64,000 nt of DNA from contig JANFAH010000001.1 in the NCBI GenBank assembly GCA_024663395.1, forward strand, positions 1,612,001 to 1,676,000, given 5' to 3'. Each line of letters starts with the position of its first letter. The stretch's first letter is position 1. This stretch comes from Pisolithus tinctorius (lineage: Eukaryota; Basidiomycota; Agaricomycetes; Boletales; Pisolithaceae). Below, one piece after another: positions 23,901 to 35,463 of this stretch. The notes under the pieces were generated by a model. It saw only the letters and a list, made by a program, of their open reading frames with translations, searched no databases and was not told the origin of the DNA. The position numbers and the translations under genes were made by a program.

Positions 23901-26525
23901 GCTGCACCAGACGCACTCTCCCAACAACCTGACCACATCCCCGACGATGATGAGGACAACAAAGGAGTTACTCTCCTTCCACAAACCTTGTTTGTTAACC
24001 TCATCGATACCAACCTTACCCAGAAGGTTGCATCATCTTCTATGAACGACCCCGTCGTCCAGACAGCACTTCGTGCCATAGAAAACGTAGACATGCCACT
24101 TCTGTTTAAATCTCACCTCTCTGATTGGAAGTTCGACAACGGCGTGCTACTTTACAAAGACCGGGTGTATATCCCCGATGACCCTACCCTTCGACAGACT
24201 GTCATGTCCAACCACCATGACCATCCCTCCGCTGGACACCCTGGTGTCCTGAAAACCCGACAACTCATTTCATCCAAGTTCTGGTGGCCTGGACTTGTGT
24301 CTTTCGTCCGAAAATATGTGGAAGGCTGTGCTATATGCCAGCAGAACAAGGTTAACACACACCCGACTACACCGCCCCTTATGCCTATCCCCTCCACCTC
24401 GACCTGCCCTTTCCAACAGATCTCTTGCGATCTGCTTACCGACCTGCCTGTTTCCAATGGCTATGATTCCCTTTTGGTTGTGGTAGACCATGGGCTTACA
24501 AAGGGGGTAATTTTATCACCCACGAAGAAAACCGCCTCTGCTGCTGACATCATGGCACTGTTTTTCAAAAGAGTCTACTCCTGTTTCGGGTTGTACGACA
24601 AGATTATATCAGATCGAGGCCCTCAGTTCGCCTCCGCTTTCGCAAAAGAACTCGCTTCCCTCTTGGGATATTCCCTTGCCCTGTCAACGGCATATCACCC
24701 ACAGACTGACAGAGAAACGGAATGGGTAAACCAAGAGGTCGAGACCTATCTCCGCATCTTTTGCCAGAACGACCCCGCCTCATGGGTGAACAACCTCCCT
24801 ATGGCAGAATTTGCACACAATCATCGCCCACATTCAGTCACCTGTCAATCTCCGTTCTACCTCATGTACAGATATGAACCGAAACCACTTCCGTCCCTGA
24901 TTGCGGAAACCCATCTTCCCGCCGCCGAGTCTAGACTCAATGAACTCCAGAAAGCTAGAGAAGAGGCCCTAGCAGCCCACAATCTAGCCAGAAAAACAAT
25001 GAAAGACCGCTCGTCAAGACCCTTCACCCTGTTCCAGAAAGGTGATAAGGTTTGGCTAGAAGCACGAAATTTGAAATGCTCCTATGAAAATAGGAAGCTC
25101 GCACCAAAACAAGAAGGACCCTTCACTATCTCCGATGTCCTGTCTCCGATTACATATCGCCTCATGATCCCCTCACGATGGAAGATTCATAACGTCTTTC
25201 ACGCTTCTCTCCTATCGCCCTATCGTGAAAGTGATGTTCACGGGCCAAACTTCCCAACTCCCCCACCTGACCTTATCAACGAAGAAGAGGAGTACGAAGT
25301 CGAGGCGATAGTCAGCCATAAAAAGTCTGGCCGCGGACACGCCTTTTTAATCAAGTGGAAAGGTTACCCTTCTTCTGAAAACTCGTGGCAGAAAGAGTCA
25401 CACCTTGAACATGCGGATGACACCCTCTCTGCCTATAAGAAACGCTTCCCGAAAGACTTCCCCCTTCAGAAACAACCCACTCGACATTCCACCCATACTG
25501 TCAGAAACATTACTTTTGAAATGCCCCCTCATCGCTACACCTACCCCCATGAACCCTCTCGTCGACACACCCCATTCACTCATCGGCAACGACAGCCCGC
25601 TAGCGATCAAATGATCGCCTTGTATCGACTCTTCATCGCTGACCCCGCTGTTATCAGCACCGTTTACCATGAAGTGGACAAAAACTCTCCACTTGACCTC
25701 GTATATCATACTACCATCCAAGCCCTTCGGCTTGAGGAACTCTCCCGATATGTCAATCGCCAGAACCCCCTTCTGTCCCCCGCCCGTACCATCTTGAATG
25801 AAATTGCCATCCAACAGGTTCCCCTTTTACTTAGACTTTTTGATGTCCTTGGAGGCGCAGACCTCATCTACAACATCTGTCAATACCCAATGTTGATCGC
25901 TCCCCCTCCTCCTGGGTCTAGAAGACCCTCGACTGCAACTCCTCCCCCGGTTTCCTCCGTGTCGTCCTCTCCTCTGCCATCGTCACCATTGTCGTCCTCC
26001 CACTCGTCTCACTTTCTCCAAAGAGCCAATAGACCTCGTGCCTGTTGCCTGTCAGGCCCCAACCCTCAGCCCTGCGAGTCTCACGACTCCCCAACTGAAG
26101 TAGATCCTGAGACAGCCTTTGACGTCTCCCGTGCAGAACTCGACTACACGTTAAACATCGTCGAAACCCTTGCACAGTTGCCACCGTCTCCTGTGCTGAA
26201 CACCATGACGGAGTTTGATAGACCTCTTACTCCATCTGATCCACGCTATCGTCAAGCGTGTTATGTCTGCCGCCGTCTTGGCCACATCCACGTCAATTGT
26301 GGACTGTACAAATGTCCCCTTTGCCATGCCACTCATCCCGGGCACACTCAGGCCCAGTGCCATTCTATACACCCTCACCGTCCTTTACAGGACAGAATAG
26401 CCACCCCTGCCCTGGTGGATGACCGTACCCTTGTTGGGAGTGAGGATAATGACTTATATGACAATAACTTTGACTTCGATGACTCCGCCATCAGCAACAT
26501 GACCGGAGAACCTTATGGAGAATAG
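20987..26525 (+). pseudogene. gypsy1 pol (PR-RT-RH-IN-chromodomain), stops and solo LTR insertion
   Basis: Frame -1 relative to gag and open from 20987. Domains: aspartic protease (ALVDSGAEIS, about 21150), reverse transcriptase with YMDD at about 22298, RNase H (STDASKYATGG; FTDHKNLTYF), integrase zinc site (CAICQQNK), integrase core (SDRGPQF) and a chromodomain (EVEAIVSHKKSGRGHAFLIKWKGY, abbreviated here to its ends EVEAIV and IKWKGY). Stops at about 21197, 22242 and 22342 are TGA where R (CGA) is expected. The solo LTR at 22916-23742 splits RNase H between WRHYL and HGSPF; the remainder (23743-26525) is open. A roughly 300-aa extension after the chromodomain ends with a Cys/His cluster (CYVCRRLGHIHVNC, CPLCHATHPGH). 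Confidence 0.88.
22916..23742 (+). repeat. 827-bp solo LTR of the chromovirus family
   Basis: Starts TGTCATGGCC, ends CTTTGACA, flanked by ATCTC on both sides (22911-22915 and 23743-23747). It is homologous along its length to the 812-bp LTRs at 40154-40965 and 45120-45931. No internal region is present, so it arose by recombination between the LTRs of a full insertion. Excision restores the host RNase H frame. Confidence 0.93.
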
Positions 26526-26562
26526 TTGAAGTTGGGGACTTCAACGCTTAGAAAGGGGGTAA

Positions 26563-27014
26563 TGTTATGTTTCACCCCTAACTTTTCTCTTTTCACTGAA
26601 TGTTTACCTTGCTTTTGATCCATTGGACATGATTTCCTTTTCGAGCCGTCTTCTCTCTGATCCGACGGCTCTCTATTTCCACCACTAGCGTTACTTGCTC
26701 GTTACATGCTTAGGACATGTGTCGTTGTTGTTCAACCAATGGCATAGTTACCTCACGTACATGAGGATGCCTCATGGTCCTCCTCTTGTAGTATTTAGAC
26801 CACTGGCTCAAGTCCTGGAAACCCAGACTTGAGCTGCTCAATCATACGCAGCATTCTCAGAACTTTGCCCTCAGTGTCCCTCACAAGGACCACTCTTACA
26901 GGCGTTGCCTTAAATCCTCTGTTGTTTACAGAGGTTACTGCAGCTGTTGCTCAGTAAAAACCTTAGTCTGCGATTTGAGCTCTCCCTATGTCTTGACTTC
27001 AGTCGAGCATAACA
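26563..27014 (+). repeat. 3' LTR of gypsy1
   Basis: 452 bp, same ends as the 5' LTR, followed by the TATTC duplication at 27015-27019. Confidence 0.9.
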
Positions 27015-28825
27015 TATTCCTGCATTCAAACGTGGGGATTCCCGCCCAATCCCAGCCACTGTACGAGCAGATTCGATCGTCGAGGTTGGCCCATCCATTG
27101 CGCAGGAGGTACAGGAATCTATGGTAGCAGGTACGTTTAACCACTCCACATCTATGCTAAGTATTGTCGTTAACCCTTGTATTCAAAGCAGAAACCCGCT
27201 GTGAGTCAAAGTGTGGAATGCTGGTGAAAACCAACCAAAACCAACACAAAAGATAAATGTAAAGTGAGTGGTGGTGTGCCTCCACGGAACCTGGAGTGCA
27301 GAAACCTAAGAGGGGGAAACTTCAATGGCAGGTGCTCCTAGCGCAAGTCATCGACAAGTTATGCAGGAGTAGATGAATGGATGATGACTGAGGAGGGGAT
27401 GCTGAACAGAGTGAAGGTGTTCAGCTGAAAGGACTTCTTGGAATAATGGACTTCGATAAAATGTGCTCCTGGCACAAGTCGTTGACGAGTTACGCAGGAG
27501 TGGAGGGATGACTAAGACTGCTGACTAAGAGGAAGCCTCAGATGAATGATGGAGGCAGATAGACTCTTCCAAATGAGCCTCAACTACCAAGTATACGAAT
27601 GATGACAGATAGACCCCTTCGTGGAGCCTCAACTGTCGACGATGAGATAGGCACTGGACTGACTGCTGGACTGCTTCTGAATTACTTCTTGGTAGCTAAG
27701 TACATGGGGGTTTATATACTGAGGGGGGAGCACAGCTTGTGACAAACAAGGCACAAACACTTGGTAAGTAATGAGTAAGGACTGAGTAATCATGATGAGT
27801 AAGTGAGAAATGAAAAGTAAGCAAGCAAAGAAGATTGGTAAGTATTGGCAATAAATGAGTCAAGGATAGTCAAAACATCACAAAATGAGTCAAATAGAAT
27901 CAGAAACTGAGTAAGCGCACTGATATCACATTAGGGGGTGGCGATGCAAGTTAGATCTCGGTGGAGACATCTCTAGATCCAAAGATGGCATGACAGATGG
28001 ACAGTGTTTCCAGATGGGGAAGTATGAATTCCAGAATTGAAGGGCATGAGTCAGGCATCAAAGGGGGCTAGGGCATTGGGGGTCTGTGGGGCAATGAGAG
28101 CATACGCGATCGCATCTCCCACCCTTTCATCCTCTCAGCGAAGTTAACAAAAACTTCATGAATGGGGTTCTGATGGAGGAGGAGGAGAAGGGGGAACGGC
28201 TTCTGCTGAATCTTGCAGTAAGAAGGCAAGATGCATGTCATACTCGTCATGAATGCAATCAGGGAGGCTGGAGGACAGTAGATTATACTGCAGCTGTCAC
28301 AATGCAGGAAGAATGATGGATGAGACTGGAATAAAGACGGTGCAGGGAGCAGGGAGGAACGATCCATATGCTTCATCAAGAGGGGAGACTGAAACGACCA
28401 CATAAGACCTTTCTAACCGAGTGACAGACCTGAGGTGACCACAGAACGTCCTTCTGGAAGTCATACTGACAAGGAGAACATGCTGACCAAGCTGCATGGG
28501 ATGAGATGGGGCTGACAACAATGGGATGAACCAGGGGGCTTCAGGACGGAAGCTGGTGGGAATGCCTGGCAGATATATGTAGCCACTGTCTCTGGCAAAT
28601 GAGACAAGCAAGATGATCAACGAAGAGGTGGCCATGATTGATGGACTTAGTGAAATGAGCGTCTGACAGACTGAGTGCTGTAGAAACGTGCAGGGTGCGA
28701 GGATCCTCTCCAAATTTGGAAGGAAGAATCGTGGGACTGAGCACTTTAAGCGAGTGTGGGAATGGAGTCGATATCTTTGGAAATGGTGGAGATATGACAA
28801 TAACCGGAATGCTGTACATGGGCGC

Positions 28826-30677
28826 TGTCACACACCAAAGGTGTTGTGGACATGGTTACAGCTGACTCTGCCTAACTTGTTGACAAGTTGCGCACAATGC
28901 CCATGCATGCAGATGAAGACTAAAGGCCTCATGCATAGAAAGACTGTTGGACGTTAACAGTCATCCTTCGCACAAGAACGAGTCATCAGTGCTAAAGAGA
29001 AGAGAGGAAGCGAGTTAAGCGCATGTTAAAGATTTTTAGCGCCTGTGTACGGCATTCCGGTTTTCGTCATATCTCCACCATTTCCAAAGATATCAACTCG
29101 GTTCGCATGCTCGCTTAAAGTGCTCAGCCCCACGATTCTTCCTTCCAAATTTGGAGAGGATCCTCGCACCCTGCACGTTTCTACAGCACTCCATCCATCA
29201 GACGCTCATTTCACTAAGTCCATCAATCATGGCCACCTCTTCGTTGATCATCTTGCTTGTCTCATTTGCCAGAGACAGTGGCTACGTATATCTGCCAGGC
29301 ATTCCCACCAGCTTCCGTCCTGAAGCCCCCTGGTTCATCCCATTGTTGTCAGCCCCATCTCATCCCATGCAGCTTGGTCAGCATGTTCTCCTTGTCAGTA
29401 TGACTTCCAGAAGGACGTTCTTTGGTTGCCTCAGGTCTGTCACTCAGTTAGAAAGGTCTTATGTGGTCATTTCAGTCTCCCCTCTTGATGAAGCATATGG
29501 ATCGTTCCTCCCTGCTCCCTGCACCGTCTTTATTCCAGTCTCATCCATCATTCTTCCCGCATTGCGACAGCTGCAGTATAATCTACTGTCCTCCAGCCTC
29601 CCTGATCGCATTCATGACGAGTATGACATGCATCTTGCCTTCCTACTGCAAGATCCAGCAGAAGACGTCCCCCCTTCTCCTCCTCCTCCATCAGAGCCCC
29701 GTTCATGAAGTCTTTGTTAACTTCGCTGAGAGGATGGAAGGGTGGGAGATGCGAATGTGTATGCTCTCATTGCCCCACAGACCCCCAACACCTTAGCCCC
29801 CTTTGATGCCTGACTCATGCCCTTCAATTCTGGAATTCATACTTCCCCATCTGGAAACACTGTCCATCTGTCATGCCATCTTTGGATCTAGAGATGTCTC
29901 TGCCGAGATCTAACTTGCATCGCCACCCCCTAATGTGATATCAGTGTGCTTACTCAGTTTCTGATTCTATTTGACTCATTTTGTGATATTTTGACTATCC
30001 TTGACTCGTTTATTGCCAATACTTACCAATCCTCTTTGCTTGCTTACTTTTCATTTCTTGCTTACTCATCATGATTACTCAGTCCTTACTCATTACTTAC
30101 CAAGTGTTTGTGCCTTGTTTGTCATAAGCTGTGCTCCCCCCACAGTATATAAACCCCCATGTACTTAGCTACCCGACAATCAATCAGGAAGCAATTCAGA
30201 AGCAGTCCAGCAGTCAGTCCAGTGCCTATCTCGTCGTTGACAGTTGAGACTCCACGAAGGGGTCTATCTGTCATCATTCGTATACTTGGTAGTTGAGGCT
30301 CATTTGGAAGAGTCTATCTGCCTCCATCATTCATCTGAAGCTTCCTCTTAGTCAGCAGTCTTAGTCATCCCTCCACTCCTGCGTAACTCGTCAATGACTT
30401 GTGCAAGGAGCACGTTTACTTGAAGTCCATTACTTGAAGTACCTTTCGGCTGAACACCTTCACTCTGTTCAGCATCCCCCATCCAATCATCACTCATTCA
30501 TCTTCTCCTGCGTAACTCATTGACGACTTGTGCCAGGAGCACCTCTACTTGAAGTTCCCCCCCACATTTAGGTTTCTGCACTCCAGGTTCCGCGGAGGCA
30601 CACCACCACTCGCTCTACATTTGTCTTTTGTGTTGGTTTTGGTTGGTTTTCACCACCTTTCCACACTTTGACTCACA
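28826..30677 (+). mobile_element. 1852-bp element, copy C (nested, inverted inside B)
   Basis: Exactly 1852 bp, TGTCACACACC...ACTTTGACTCACA. Flanks are GCGC (28822-28825) and GTGC (30678-30681), a 4-bp duplication with one C to T change. TATATAAA lies at 30146-30153. It is opposite to B, so B and C form a long hairpin-capable palindrome. Confidence 0.85.
29229..29708 (+). CDS. ORF inside 1852-bp element copy C, unknown protein
   Basis: 159 codons from ATG (MATSSLIILLVSFARDSGY) ending in PPSPPPPSEPRS. It closely matches the copy A ORF (16119-16598). No recognised family; the open frame may be incidental. Confidence 0.3.
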   Translation: MATSSLIILLVSFARDSGYVYLPGIPTSFRPEAPWFIPLLSAPSHPMQLGQHVLLVSMTSRRTFFGCLRSVTQLERSYVVISVSPLDEAYGSFLPAPCTVFIPVSSIILPALRQLQYNLLSSSLPDRIHDEYDMHLAFLLQDPAEDVPPSPPPPSEPRS

Positions 30678-31249
30678 GTGCTAAAAACCTTTAACGTGCG
30701 CTTAACTTGCTTCCTCTTTTCTCTTTAGCACTGATGACTCGTTCTTGTGCGAAGGATGACTGTTAACATCCAACAGTCTTTCTATGCATGAGGCCTTTAG
30801 TCTTCATCTGCATGCTTGGGCATTGTGCACAACTCGTCGACGAGTTAGGCAGAGTCAGCTGTATCCATGTCCACAACACCTTTGGTGTGTGACACCGCCC
30901 ATCAACAACAGTGGCACCCGTCCAACCCACAACCGCTGCAACTCCCAGTGCACTGTCACCCATCTGTGCCCCAATTGCCGATGTTTTGCAAACGTCCAAC
31001 ACAATCAAACAGCGAATTGAAGATTTGGAACGTCGACTCCATGATGCTGAGGCCCACTGCCAATACTACGAGGATCGAATGTATGATTTCCAAATACAAC
31101 AGGACGAGACCATGCAGATGCTGGACAGGATGGCGCGCGAGCTGGAGGCTCTGCATATTCGGGTGTATGGACGACCATTGGGTGACGACCTCATCGATCT
31201 CTTTGGGCCTCTGGCAGATGAGACAAGGGTGGATAGGACAGCAGGGTGA

Positions 31250-31505
31250 ATGAGGCCGTCTATAATTTTACTCCTCCATGGTATATACAATGTTTTTTTA
31301 CATTTTGCATTTTAATTGACCACTGCGGCCACATCATATACTCAACATTTACTTAGAGTGAGAAAAAGACAATGGCTAGACAGCCAACAGAATTGTGAAG
31401 GATAATCTCATTCTACTAAAACAACCGCTGATGTATCCCGATAGGCGGAAGCTTAGCGAATGCATGGCTTTGCGATATAGCATAGTTAACATGAAGCTTA
31501 AAAAA
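31250..31505 (-). repeat. KDZ element tail, right copy (part 1)
   Basis: Inverse of about 7441-7696 of the left copy, ending at the A-run where the Helitron inserted (A6 at 31500-31505). It resumes at 49096. Confidence 0.8.
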
Positions 31506-31794
31506 CTAGAACAGGGCCATCGCCGCCGGCAGGCACCTTGTTTACCAAGCCCAAGCATGCACATACCACATGCACCATGAGAAACATGCCCTGCATACAT
31601 TTTACCACCTGCAGAAAGAGACAGACACTCAAGAGGACACGAGATCATGTAATACATTCCATACTGCAAACGCCACCGAAACCCCCCCCCCATGCCAGCC
31701 TCTCATGGCTCCTCACTGCCGATGAAACCCCCCCCAAGCAAGTCCAGCCTAACTGTCGTGAGATCGTAAGAAACACCGAGAAGTAATGTACCAC

Positions 31795-32782
31795 TCATGA
31801 ATTATCCTCGATGAGGAAAGATTGCCCACACATAAATGGGTCCCATGCACCACATACATACCCCCCCAAAAGCCAGATGAGGTTAATGATACCCAACCGT
31901 TCAAAAACATCCCTAGGGGTCACCGCAACACATTGTACATTGGCGATGTTGATCCATAAGCAACTGTGGTCCACAATCGACTGGGGCATTGATCTACACA
32001 AACCAGTGGATTCATGGACCTCCTGGCACACTACCAACTGCCACCCATGACCCGAATATTTCTGGAGGGTGGCCATTGCCTTGCACTCCGAAGGACCAAA
32101 GTATATAGGTTCTGCATTGACCATGCTCATGAGATGTAGAGTGAGTGTCAGATAAGCACAAAAGATGGTGTCAGACGTGAAGAAATTCATAACAGTGGTG
32201 CTGTGAAACTCGAAAATTGGAGATATAGCAGCGGCAGTATTGGAGACGACCACATCGATTGAGCAATGCATATTTGAGAACAAAATTACAGAGTGAATTG
32301 AGGAAGAGATGTATGGGTTAGGATTCACGAAGTGTTGATGCACGATCCAGTAGCCTGTTGCGCCTGGTGACATGAGTGAAGCCACCCCCCGAGGAGACAG
32401 AGCACTTACCCTCACGTTCCAATAAGACTGTGATGCAAGTCATGAAATGACACGACACATATATGTCGAGGTCGCTGGGGTACCAAGCAGTGTCGTTCGC
32501 AGGTAAGAGCAGGTGTAGTGCACACGAACTGGAGACAACCGCATCACATGATCGCAAGATCATTGAGAGCATGTCAGGTTTGTCGAAAAAACTGAATGTC
32601 ATGAAATGGAGGTGGTGGTGCACATAATCACAGGCGATAAGATTGAGTAGCGTGCAGGTCTGAGCAAGCATAGTGATATCGGAGATGTTGCAATACCCAA
32701 GAATATGTCGCTGGATTTCCAGAGGCATATGATACATGGTTGAGACAGGAATTCCTACTGCCCAGTGCGCACAATCACACAT
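31795..32782 (-). CDS. F-box protein captured by the Helitron
   Basis: Two exons. Exon 1 runs from the ATG at 32782 to about 32412 and encodes an F-box-like start (MPLEIQRHILGYCNISDI, LAQTCTLLN) and the WYPSDLDIYVS motif. A GTAAGT...CAACAG intron follows (about 32355-32411). Exon 2 continues GYWIVHQHFVNPNPY, IDVVVSNTAAAISPIFEF and FHSTTVMNF, and ends at 31795. The layout matches an expanded F-box family of mushroom-forming fungi, whose members probably act as SCF ubiquitin-ligase adaptors (family knowledge). It looks open with a plausible intron. Whether it is expressed from within the Helitron cannot be judged. Confidence 0.65.
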
Positions 32783-33097
32783 TATATAGACATTGTTGTA
32801 AGGGGCATGAGGGGGCCCCCTTTACAGAACATGACTGCGCGCAGGAGCAGATGGCGAGATGCACTTAAGGGGTTCCCAACCACCAGCCGGCAGCCAGCCA
32901 CAGAGGGTCTGATGATGTATTGTGCATTCGCTACTGACACGACTGAGTAAGCCCAACGTCACCATAGGCTGTAGACGCCTATGAAAGAAGTAAAATTGCA
33001 ATTGCTCTGTAGCAGACACAAAACCACAGTAAGGCATACACTATGTTAAGTGCTGGCAGAATCTCTCTCCCTGATGGCAGGAAACCGGTTAGCCAGC

Positions 33098-34464
33098 CTA
33101 AACAGGGCCATCTGTCAGGACAAGATGCTGCACACAAGAAAATACATACACCAATAAGACATGCAAGATATCTTGGAGGTCATCCTCCGCACGAATGTGT
33201 AAAGGGGTCATGTGACTCGCACGCACACAGACAAAGACATACGAGGCATCCACGTGCTGAGCCTGATGACAGGCTAAATCGAAGAACATGATATAAATGT
33301 GGTGCTTGACCTCCATGTGACTTGTGGTGATCTCAACATCGGCAGCAAAGAGGTACTGAGTCCCAGAGATTCTGATGTCGTCATTGCCAAAGACACGAAG
33401 ATCCAAATGGCATGGGCCAGACCTGGGGCCAAACAAGAAGCCCCATACCCAATAACGTATACCATTGTCAGGGGCAGGCGACAGAGAGGACATGATGCTG
33501 TGATGCCGATGTCAACAACAAATGTAACGCAAGCCTGCAACGCCAAGAGACCCACCTGTAGATGACAGAAAAAACAGGCAGCAGGCAATGGGTGCGTAGA
33601 CGCAGCTGGTAGAGGTGAACCCTGCAATAGGAGCTCTCCTCGAGATCACAGTGGGGGTCCCCCTCAAGAGATGCTGCTGGGCACTTGTTGTGGACGTCAT
33701 CGATCGTCCATTGCAATGGTAAGCCAGCCACCATGTATTTCAGATAATCAGATTTAGTAGCATACCACAGACGGGGAGTACTCTCACTATCACTGACACA
33801 AAGCATCGTCGCATGCGCATCACCGCTCTCACCATGCTAGAGTGACCTTGGAAAACCCACCCATGTTATGTAATCCATGTGAAGATCTGCCACAGCAGCC
33901 CAGGCAGTCTACAGGCGCAAAGCTAATGGCTGCCAAGAATACATAGCCCCTCACGCCAGTGGACGACTCTAAGAGAAAAGCACCTTTGCTGTGGAACACC
34001 AAAGCTTACATATGGAAGCTACTTCTATGGTAGATAACACCGTAGATAAACAAGCCCCCCTCGCCACCTTGCTTTTTATAACTGGAAGGCATACCACATA
34101 GTGGTCAGATCTGCACCATGCATAACAGTGAGAGGCATACCAAATGTGCTTTCTTGTTCGCAGTAGTTGACATATCATATCCGAGACTGCCGCATTTGAG
34201 TGGATTGTGTGGTGCCAGGAGTGGTGCATGCAGGACGTGGATCTCATGGGCAGCAGTGATGAATATGGACTTCTTATCACCTTTGATGGAGTAGTGAAAA
34301 AGAGTGAAATGGACTTGAACGATCACACTGCACAACATGTGATGATAGTCGACAGGGTGAATGGTGACGCCATTGGCATCAAATGCCAGCAGAGGTGACA
34401 CATAGTGTGTCAAAGCAGCGTGTTCGAGAGCCTCTTTGAGGTGATTCTGCACAGGCCATGCCAC
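33098..34464 (-). pseudogene. captured multi-exon gene or fragment, unknown function
   Basis: Minus-strand coding-like segments at about 34105-34464 (LLAFDANGVTIHPVDYHHML, FTLFHYSIKGDKKSIF), 33512-33806 (YLKYMVAGLPLQWTIDDVHN) and 33098-33493 (YWVWGFLFGPRSGPCHLDLR). The style resembles repeat-associated hypothetical proteins of basidiomycetes. Exon joins could not be resolved and frames shift several times, so it may be decayed. It may form one gene with 34587-35186. Confidence 0.4.
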
Positions 34465-34586
34465 AGTTGCATTTTCTGTGAGACGCTCATGAGAGGTGGC
34501 AAACGCAGGAGTGGAAGGAGAGACAAACCATTGTGGGTGACAGTGTCAGCGTCGTCACTGTCATCTTTTTTCTATAAACACAAAGA

Positions 34587-35186
34587 TTAGAGGAGCAGGC
34601 TCCCAGGAGAGACAGCTAGCAGACGTACTGTGAACAAGGCATGGGACAAGCGAATGCACAGCAGACCACAGCTTTCATGGACACACGAGACTAAAGTCTC
34701 TCCCTTTTTCAGTGCAATGATTTTCTCCAAAGCCCTGATGTTGGATATGATCAACAGGAAGTCGTCCTTGGTTGAGCCATATACTGCATCATGTTGAACA
34801 GCAACCAGGTTGCATGTCAACTTCGTGTCGACAAAGTTGTGGCTGAAAGTGTTCTTGGGCGAGTATCCACCCTCGGCTCCCATAAAGAAACCTTGACGAT
34901 CAATTTCAAAGACACCACTGAGAACCAACTCTGAGACATCGTCAACCTTGCCTTTCAGAATAGTGACATCGCCAGTTGCCCCTCCAAAGAAAAATTCAGC
35001 CCGCGCAGCCAAATTGGGAGTTGCTGCATAGACAGCCACTGCACTCTCCTTCAACTTCTCTACCACACTGGAGCATTTTGGTGCTGCATCGGAAACCAAA
35101 TCTGAGCCAGACTCATCCACCAGTCCAGAGATGGAGGCATTGATGGAAGCGATTGATGTGAGGTTGGAGTCATCGGATGCAGACAT
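34587..35186 (-). CDS. captured gene segment, unknown function
   Basis: About 199 codons from ATG (MSASDDSNLTSIASINASIS) to 34587, the last part probably intronic because a GTACGT donor follows SHALFT. Serine-rich N-terminus, then a regular helical/strand mixture (LKGKVDDVSELVLSGVFEID). Possibly the 5' exon of the gene continuing at 34464. Family not recognised. Confidence 0.4.
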   Translation of the reverse strand: MSASDDSNLTSIASINASISGLVDESGSDLVSDAAPKCSSVVEKLKESAVAVYAATPNLAARAEFFFGGATGDVTILKGKVDDVSELVLSGVFEIDRQGFFMGAEGGYSPKNTFSHNFVDTKLTCNLVAVQHDAVYGSTKDDFLLIISNIRALEKIIALKKGETLVSCVHESCGLLCIRLSHALFTVRLLAVSPGSLLL

Positions 35187-35463
35187 TGACAGAGATGGAG
35201 GTGGTGGGCAAGGAGTGTCTGGCCCCCCAGAATCAGAGATGACCCTTTAATACCCAGCGTTTAGGGGCAGGCATCAATCAGGTGGCATAATAAGGAGGGA
35301 GGGATGTTACATTACCCAAAATGAGATCGAGATTCAACCGTGACCGAACATGGCTGAGCTGTGGGGAGTGTTAACATGTCAAGAAGTATATGAATGTCTA
35401 CCAGCAGGCATGCTACCCAAAAGTCTACGAACTTGGGCGCAACTGTGACCCGCTATCCATCAG

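Larger units (their letters stand above)
19341..27014 (+). mobile_element. Ty3/gypsy chromodomain retrotransposon (gypsy1)
   Basis: Bounded by 452-bp LTRs (19341-19792 and 26563-27014), each TGTTATG...TAACA, with the 5-bp duplication TATTC (19336-19340 and 27015-27019). A polypurine tract (AGAAAGGGGGT) lies before the 3' LTR. Order is gag, protease, reverse transcriptase, RNase H, integrase, chromodomain, then a C-terminal extension. It sits in an exon of the Zn2Cys6 gene; removing it restores the sequence seen in the left copy. A solo LTR (22916-23742) is nested in its RNase H region. Several TGA stops make it nonautonomous. Confidence 0.93.
27200..30894 (-). mobile_element. 1852-bp-family element, copy B (interrupted by copy C)
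   Basis: Starts TGTGAGTCAAAG at 27200, ends GTGTGACA at 30894, flanked by CCGC (27196-27199 and 30895-30898). It is split at 28825 by a second member in the opposite orientation. Without the insert it is about 1839 bp. Its internal ORF (28297-28800, minus) is truncated relative to copies A and C. It sits at the start of the last exon of the Zn2Cys6 gene. Confidence 0.85.
18133..31249 (+). pseudogene. Zn2Cys6 / coiled-coil protein gene (right copy, split by transposons)
   Basis: Same gene as 7697-9437. Exon 1 18133-18303, intron 18304-18349, exon 2 18350-19280, intron 19281-19328, exon 3 19329-19340 continued at 27020-27132 after a gypsy element, intron, then exon 4 starting just before 27200 and continuing at 30899-31249 after elements B/C. 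With the insertions set aside, the parts I followed stay in frame. Six cysteines at 18971-19057 are spaced C-x2-C-x6-C-x7-C-x2-C-x6-C; an acidic stretch precedes them. The C-terminal segment from 30911 (QRIEDLERRL, QQDETMQMLDRMARELEAL) has heptad-like spacing. The interruptions disable this copy, but its Cys region lacks the frameshift of the left copy. Confidence 0.8.

Noticed and set aside
29045..29323. Overlapping second frame in the 1852-bp element (SIPVFVISPPFPK...)
   Set aside because: Short, overlaps the longer frame and ends at its start; kept out for lack of support.
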